Shown in pieces: positions 21,821 to 26,317 of a DNA stretch of 26,317 nt. Source of the DNA: JAWXTK01 sp044433645 (GTDB lineage: Bacteria > Bacteroidota > Bacteroidia > Bacteroidales > Rikenellaceae); NCBI GenBank assembly GCA_044433645.1, contig JAWXTK010000025.1, forward strand, positions 1 to 26,317. Direction: 5' to 3'. The notes beneath the pieces were generated by a model. That model saw only the letters and a program-made list of their open reading frames with translations, did no database searches and was not told the origin of the DNA. The translations under genes were made by a program, and so were the position numbers. Each line of letters begins with the position of its first letter. Position 1 is the first letter of the stretch.

Positions 21821-22717
21821 CTAAAATAAATACTCCTTGCTAGGATTTAGATACATCTCGTCTATTATTCCGTCGGTTAGTCCCAAAACTGGTACATGAA
21901 CATACTGTGAATGAACGGCGCTAGACACGGTCATGAAAATTTTGGCAGCTGGCACTATCACGTCGGCTCTGTCGGCTTTAAGTTTATACAACTCTTGTAA
22001 TTGAGAAGAATCATATTTTTTTAACTCCTCATACAGCTCCTCTAACGAGGTGATAGGCATGGTTTGATTCTTGATATTTTTTCTTGGTGAGAGTTTGTAT
22101 AAACGGTTGATATTGCCTCCCGAACCGACTATGTTTATGGTGTCTATGCCCTTGGAGATGCGTTTTAAATCTTGCTTTAGTTTGTCCCAAGTCTCTTGTT
22201 TTACTGCGCCACTTAGTATGCGCACTGTGCCTATATCATAGGACATTGAGTAAGAAAGTTTGCCTTTGTGCAGCAGGTTAATCTCTGTGCTACCACCACC
22301 AACGTCAACATAAATAAAGCTACCTTTCTTGTTCTTTTGACATTCTATATGGTTGCCGTAAATTATTTTGGCCTCTTCCATGCCTGAGATAAGGTCTATT
22401 TTGATTTTGGTACTCTCTTCCACTTTTTTAATTAGCGAGGCAGAGTTTTGGGCATCACGCATGGCCGAAGTTGCGCAGGCACGGTAATATTTCACATCGT
22501 AAATACGCATTAGGTGGTAAAAAGATTTCATCAGCCTAATTAGTTTCTTAGACTTTGAGTCTGAAATCTTGCCGTCAGCAAAAACATCAAAACCAAGACG
22601 TAGGGGCACGCGCACTAGTTGCTGTTTCTCCATTACTCCCTCGTCGCTCACACTTTTTATCAACAATCTAGCAGCGTTTGATCCTATATCTATAGCTGCG
22701 TAATTTACCTTACACAT
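21821..22717 (-). CDS. ppx: Exopolyphosphatase/Ppx-GppA family phosphatase
   Basis: The 298-residue protein has both phosphate-binding loops of the ASKHA-type Ppx/GppA domain: YAAIDIGSNAARLLI (6-20) and FIYVDVGGGSTEINLL (134-149), with the catalytic-type Glu in SGMEEAKIIYG (111-121). It lacks the C-terminal HD-like and accessory domains of E. coli Ppx, giving the short form common in Bacteroidetes. It degrades polyphosphate and/or pppGpp; sequence does not tell which. The start overlaps the ppk stop by 8 nt, so the enzyme pair is translationally coupled. Confidence 0.93.
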   Translation of the reverse strand: MCKVNYAAIDIGSNAARLLIKSVSDEGVMEKQQLVRVPLRLGFDVFADGKISDSKSKKLIRLMKSFYHLMRIYDVKYYRACATSAMRDAQNSASLIKKVEESTKIKIDLISGMEEAKIIYGNHIECQKNKKGSFIYVDVGGGSTEINLLHKGKLSYSMSYDIGTVRILSGAVKQETWDKLKQDLKRISKGIDTINIVGSGGNINRLYKLSPRKNIKNQTMPITSLEELYEELKKYDSSQLQELYKLKADRADVIVPAAKIFMTVSSAVHSQYVHVPVLGLTDGIIDEMYLNPSKEYLF

Positions 22718-24767
22718 TTTCCTTTAAATAATATTCGTATAATTTCTCTTGAGAACGGAATTTTTCACTTTGGCCGTTATCATATATTTTATTTTCGCCT
22801 TTGGCCTCAACTATCCTTGCCTGAGAGTTATCCTTGAGCGCAAAATCAACTACTTGGATTAAATCTTGTTTAATCTGGGCGTCATACACAGGAGTGATAA
22901 CCTCTATGCGTGAGTCAAGATTGCGCGTCATCCAATCGGCAGAACCCATAAAAACTTTCGCTTGGCCACCGTTGGCAAAAATAAAGATGCGTGAGTGTTC
23001 AAGATACCTATCTATAATACCGCGAATCTCTATGTTTTCGCTCAAAGCTCTAGCACCTGGTACGATAGAGCAGTTGCCCCTTACCACAAGTTCAATTTTC
23101 ACCCCACATGAAGATGCCTCGTAGAGTTTTTTGATAAGATGTTGGTCAGTGATATGGTTGATTTTTATTTTTATGTAGGCCTCCTTGCCTGCAAGTTTAT
23201 TTTTTATTTCCTGATTGATTAGGGCTATAAATTTAGCTCGCATCTCGTTGGGAGATACCAATAATTCTTTGAGTTTGAGAGGCAGGAAAGGCTTTTCTAT
23301 AAACTCAAAAACGGCCATAACGTCTTTAACTATGTTTCTGTTGGCAGTCATTATCATGTAGTCGGTGTAGCTCTTGGCGTTGCCCTCGTGGAAGTTACCC
23401 GTGCTTACACATGCTATGTTTACACCAGTTTTCATGGTGATGTGAGTGATTTTTGAGTGGATTTTAAGACCTTTAACCCCGTAAATTACTTTCACGCCAG
23501 CCTCCTGCATTTTTCTAGACCAGTCTATGTTTGAGGCCTCGTCAAATCTGGCCAATAGCTCTATTATCACCGTAACTTTCTTGCCATTGCGCGCTGCGTT
23601 GATAAGTGCTTTGACAACTTTGCTGTCTTTGGCAAGGCGATAAAGTGTGGTGTGTATGCTGTGCACTTGGCTCGAGATAGCTGCCTGTTGCAACAAACGA
23701 ATGTAGGCATCAAAGCTGTGATAAGGCACGTGGATATATTGGTCTTTTCGCTTGATTACATCTATCAAAGCGTTCTGCCCCATAAGTTCGCGCTTAGCCA
23801 CTGGTGCCCATTTAGGGAACAATAAGTCAGCACGATTACAATTTGGAAAGCTAAAGAAATCCTTGTGATTGTGATACTTAGCTCCTGCAATCATGGTGCT
23901 CAGAGTCTCTAGGTTTAATATCTTGATAAGCCTGCGCAACATGTCTTTGGGCATGGCAGCGTCGTAGACCACCCTCATGGCATCACCTCGTTTACGGCTT
24001 TTAATCCCCTTGGTTATTTTTTGTAGCATGCTGGTTTTTGGGTCATCGTCTATCTCCATTTCAGCATCCTTGGTGAATTTAAAGCAGTGAGCCTCAAAAT
24101 GAGTGTAGCCAAGACCCGAGAAGATAAAAGGCAAACAAAAACGAACCACATCATCTAAATATATAAGTGAACTAGTACCCTGGGCTGAGGGCAGTGTTAG
24201 AAATCTGCCTTGGGCTGCTACGGGTAATTCTATAATGGCGTATTTTGGTGCTTTAGTGTTGGCGTTATACATCTTGACAGCCATGTAAATATTCTCGTCA
24301 TTTTCGCTAACTATGGATTTTATGGCCGAGAACCACACGGGGTAAACATAACCACGCAGTTTGTCGCTGTAAAAACTGCGTATGAAAAGCTCTTGCTCCT
24401 GGTTTAGCTTGGTTTCATCAATTATAAAGATGTTTTCCTTAGCTAGATCTTCTTGGACTTTTTCTATCGCAGCGTAATATTCTTTGGTATTCTTAGAGTT
24501 AATCTTGTTGATTTCCTTGATTAACTTTTCGGCCATTTCTTTTTCTTTTTTGGCCACTTTGTGAGTGTATTCAGTGATACGATTTTGGGTTGCGACCCTC
24601 ACACGAAAAAACTCATCTAGGTTATTAGAATATATCCCTAGGAATTTCAGCCTTTCAAGCACAGGCACATCCTCGCGCATTGCTTCCTGCATAATGCGCC
24701 TATTGAAATGTAGCCAACTAATGTCTCTTGGCAGTAGATTGTCTTCTATGATTTTATTTGCTTTCAT
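22710..24767 (-). CDS. ppk: Polyphosphate kinase 1
   Basis: The 685-residue protein is a full-length PPK1: an N-terminal helical domain (about 8-110, with DISWLHFNRRIMQEA and KFLGIYSNNLDEFFRVRVA), a head domain, then two phospholipase D-like catalytic domains. LKIHSKI contains H437 (E. coli H435, the phosphorylated residue) and RYLEHSRIFIF contains H591 (E. coli H592). VSTGNFHEGNAKSYTDY (454-470) is also characteristic. The enzyme makes polyphosphate from ATP. It overlaps ppx by 8 nt, so synthesis and degradation genes share an operon. The start at 24767 has a -7 box 29 nt upstream. Confidence 0.97.
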   Translation of the reverse strand: MKANKIIEDNLLPRDISWLHFNRRIMQEAMREDVPVLERLKFLGIYSNNLDEFFRVRVATQNRITEYTHKVAKKEKEMAEKLIKEINKINSKNTKEYYAAIEKVQEDLAKENIFIIDETKLNQEQELFIRSFYSDKLRGYVYPVWFSAIKSIVSENDENIYMAVKMYNANTKAPKYAIIELPVAAQGRFLTLPSAQGTSSLIYLDDVVRFCLPFIFSGLGYTHFEAHCFKFTKDAEMEIDDDPKTSMLQKITKGIKSRKRGDAMRVVYDAAMPKDMLRRLIKILNLETLSTMIAGAKYHNHKDFFSFPNCNRADLLFPKWAPVAKRELMGQNALIDVIKRKDQYIHVPYHSFDAYIRLLQQAAISSQVHSIHTTLYRLAKDSKVVKALINAARNGKKVTVIIELLARFDEASNIDWSRKMQEAGVKVIYGVKGLKIHSKITHITMKTGVNIACVSTGNFHEGNAKSYTDYMIMTANRNIVKDVMAVFEFIEKPFLPLKLKELLVSPNEMRAKFIALINQEIKNKLAGKEAYIKIKINHITDQHLIKKLYEASSCGVKIELVVRGNCSIVPGARALSENIEIRGIIDRYLEHSRIFIFANGGQAKVFMGSADWMTRNLDSRIEVITPVYDAQIKQDLIQVVDFALKDNSQARIVEAKGENKIYDNGQSEKFRSQEKLYEYYLKENV

Positions 24768-24795
24768 CTTTTTTGCTAAAATATTTTTATTTTTG

Positions 24796-24803
24796 CAAAG
24801 ATA
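24796..24803 (-). promoter_or_regulatory. -7 box of ppk-ppx
   Basis: Minus strand TATCTTTG, 29 nt before the ppk ATG. The expected -33 is not TTTG; TTG occurs only at an unusual 14-nt spacing. A TGTTACA direct repeat (24813-24819 and 24824-24830) overlaps the -33 region and might bind a regulator. Confidence 0.5.
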
Positions 24804-24833
24804 CGCCTTAGATGTTACAATTATGTTACAGTT

Positions 24834-25394
24834 TTAATCTTTCTTAATCCAAAGGGCTGTAATTTCGGCTATAAATTGCTGATGAAGGGCTGAGTCTTTA
24901 ACATAAAAAGCATTTTTTATATCCTCTTTATCTTCGCAAACTAAGCTATCTAAGCTTATTTCCGACACAAAAAGTTTGCGACACTCTATCACAACTTTCG
25001 CCTGCTCGTAGCTAACATTTTCGCTTGGTGTAAGCACAGGTTTTAGGCCTGCTTTTTGTATTTTATTAGAGTCTCTACCCGACTCTCTGCCACATATCAT
25101 CATAGCATCTTTAAGCCCGTCCTCTAGTATGCTAACAGTAAAGTTATTAGATTGTTGCATAAATTCATAGGTGTAGCGATTGTCTCTTATGTAAGCCGTA
25201 AGAGTAGGTTTGTTCCATATAAAACCAATGGCGCCCCAACTAGCTGTTAGAGCGTTGAATTTTTCTTTAGTGCCTGCACCCACCAGCATCCAGTCCTCGC
25301 TGATAAGTTTTATGGTGTTTTCTTTTAAGTCTTTTACCTGGATTTTAGTGAAATTATCATCCCAACAAAAATCTTTATTTATCATCTGTTCCAT
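24834..25394 (-). CDS. Flavin reductase family protein
   Basis: The 186-residue protein resembles the FMN-binding flavin reductase-like/flavoredoxin family: WMLVGAGTKEKFNALTASWGAIGFIWNKPTLTAYIRDNRYTYEFMQQSNNFTVSIL (about 35-91) is the FMN-binding split-barrel core, followed by CGRESGRDSNKIQKAGL (101-117). It would bind FMN and reduce flavin or transfer electrons with NAD(P)H; the substrate is unknown. The start is uncertain: ATG at 25394 is only 5 nt after the -7 box, so either the mRNA is leaderless or the true start is the in-frame ATG at 25385. It lies 21 nt after upp and 66 nt before ppk. Confidence 0.85.
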   Translation of the reverse strand: MEQMINKDFCWDDNFTKIQVKDLKENTIKLISEDWMLVGAGTKEKFNALTASWGAIGFIWNKPTLTAYIRDNRYTYEFMQQSNNFTVSILEDGLKDAMMICGRESGRDSNKIQKAGLKPVLTPSENVSYEQAKVVIECRKLFVSEISLDSLVCEDKEDIKNAFYVKDSALHQQFIAEITALWIKKD

Positions 25395-25398
25395 GATG

Positions 25399-25406
25399 CA
25401 AAGGTA
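25399..25406 (-). promoter_or_regulatory. -7 box before flavin reductase gene
   Basis: Minus strand TACCTTTG sits in the 21-nt upp-reductase gap. The -33 would fall inside the upp 3' end, where no TTTG is seen. Its closeness to the ATG bears on the start choice. Confidence 0.5.
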
Positions 25407-25415
25407 ATAAATTTT

Positions 25416-26072
25416 TTACATCTTATCACCGTAAGCTAAGTCTCCAGCATCGCCTATGCCTGGGATTATATAGGATTTAACCGTTAATTCTTGGTCTACC
25501 GATGCGCTCCAGATAGTTGTTGTTGCGCTGTCGGTGTGACGACGTACGTATTCCACTCCCTCGGCGCTAGATATTACGGCTGCAACGTGGGTGTGTTTGG
25601 GCATGCCTGCTTTTTTGATTAGTGCATCATAGGCTACAACGAAGGAGTGACCCGTGGCCAACATTGGGTCGGCTATGATAAGTGTCTTACCAACCAAATC
25701 ACCACATGATATGGAGTCTATATTTATATTAAAGGTTAAGTCCTTGCTGTATTTTCTATACGCAGAAATAAAGGCACTAGATGCCTTGTCAAAATAATTC
25801 AGAAAACCTTGGTGAAAAGGTATGCCGGCACGAAGTATCGTTGCAACAACTATATCGTCTTGCTCAAAAAGCTCTATCTCGGATATGCCAAGTGGGGTTT
25901 CTACCTGCTTTACTTTGTATTCTAGTGTCTTGCTTATTTCGTAAGCCATAATCTCGCCCACACGCTCTAGGTTGCGCCTAAATCTCATGCTGTCTTTTTG
26001 CACCTGAAAATCTCTCAGTTCGGCAACAAATTGATTCATGATTGTTTTTTGCTCGTCTAATATTCTTATCAT
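25416..26072 (-). CDS. upp: Uracil phosphoribosyltransferase
   Basis: The 218-residue protein has the UPRT signatures: SMRFRRNLERVGEIMAYEI (28-46), ATILRAGIPFHQGF (77-90), PRPP-binding DPMLATGHS (135-143) and uracil-binding PGIGDAGDLAYG (204-215). It converts uracil and PRPP to UMP in pyrimidine salvage. Length is standard. In some Bacteroides upp neighbours other metabolic genes; here the next gene on the left is the flavin reductase and the right neighbour lies beyond the window. Confidence 0.97.
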   Translation of the reverse strand: MIRILDEQKTIMNQFVAELRDFQVQKDSMRFRRNLERVGEIMAYEISKTLEYKVKQVETPLGISEIELFEQDDIVVATILRAGIPFHQGFLNYFDKASSAFISAYRKYSKDLTFNINIDSISCGDLVGKTLIIADPMLATGHSFVVAYDALIKKAGMPKHTHVAAVISSAEGVEYVRRHTDSATTTIWSASVDQELTVKSYIIPGIGDAGDLAYGDKM

Positions 26073-26317
26073 AATTTACAAATTAAGGGTTTAATTGCTA
26101 AGATAAGAAAATTTTTTGAGATTTTGCGCTTTTTCAAGTCGAAAGTGAGTGAATAATAAGTATTTAGATGCAACGCTCTGATTTTCATTTAAAAACGGAG
26201 TTTACTTGAAGTAAATGAGTATTTTGATAAAAAAGCTAGAAGGCAGCAGATGAATGCTTATTAGTCGCTCTTTTAGTATAAGAAATTATTGAACGGATAA
26301 CGCCCACTGTGTATCTC
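26073..26317. other. Right-edge intergenic region with inverted repeat
   Basis: The 245 nt after the upp start hold no coding region I can support; short open frames lack a start or homology. Two structures stand out: an imperfect 23-nt inverted repeat (26149-26171 with 26246-26268, 17 identical plus G-U-compatible changes) and, inside it, the palindrome TTTACTT-g-AAGTAAA (26201-26215). They could form a leader structure or regulator site for a plus-strand gene outside the window. No clear TAnnTTTG box was seen. Confidence 0.5.

Noticed and set aside
1..26317. CRISPR array, insertion sequence or prophage
   Set aside because: No regularly spaced repeats, transposase, integrase or phage structural genes are seen; the only repeats are the tRNA-derived units and small palindromes.

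Overview
This window looks like a Bacteroidales (Bacteroidetes) chromosome, AT-rich and tightly packed. The clues are the repeated -7 box TAnnTTTG (often TACCTTTG or TATCTTTG), the lack of Shine-Dalgarno sequences, a CarboxypepD_reg-type TonB-dependent receptor, DUF4374 and DUF3822 proteins, and a lysyl-tRNA synthetase with a C-terminal extension. Most of the window is core genome. No insertion sequence, prophage, CRISPR array or rRNA is visible.

Layout. 1-540: three repeated 'tRNA 3' end plus terminator' modules on the minus strand. Only the rightmost is an intact tRNA-Asp with its own promoter; the other two are tRNA 3' fragments joined to a hairpin-rich segment that also carries an inverted tRNA-Asp piece. 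549-2339 (-): rsmD, a DUF3822 protein and a membrane-anchored protein with a pseudopilin-like N-terminus. 2395-3807 (+): SF1 (RecD/Dda-like) helicase. 3815-4702 (-) era and 4805-5794 (+) obg diverge from a palindromic double promoter. 5900-11175 (-): a three-gene outer-membrane and metal-uptake operon made of a TonB-dependent receptor, a DUF4374 lipoprotein and a ferric-reductase-like membrane protein with a His-rich loop. 11396-12709 (-): acetate CoA-transferase family enzyme. 12864-16852 (+): radA, lysS and tpiA. 16910-20129 (-): a large metallopeptidase-like protein with a predicted C-terminal beta barrel, preceded by a YciH/SUI1 gene. 20185-21198 (+): DUF4435 protein. 21215-21505 (-): unknown small protein.

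21506-21820 is not empty. It holds a compact structured RNA on the minus strand, about 160-168 nt, with a near-consensus promoter that places the start at the closing stem and a T8 run at the end. Its 5' half can form a hairpin that competes with the closing stem, which recalls 6S RNA. Next come ppx and ppk1 (overlapping, 21821-24767), a flavin reductase family gene and upp (all minus). The right edge (26073-26317) holds an inverted repeat with no gene I can assign.

How the genes fit together: ribosome and translation functions (rsmD, era, obg, yciH, lysS, tRNA-Asp), DNA repair (radA, helicase), energy metabolism (tpiA, CoA-transferase), polyphosphate turnover (ppk, ppx), pyrimidine salvage (upp) and envelope nutrient or metal import. 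The observations most worth a second look are the ncRNA, the tRNA-derived modules, the His-rich reductase operon with its 21-bp-spaced upstream direct repeats, and the metallopeptidase-barrel protein.
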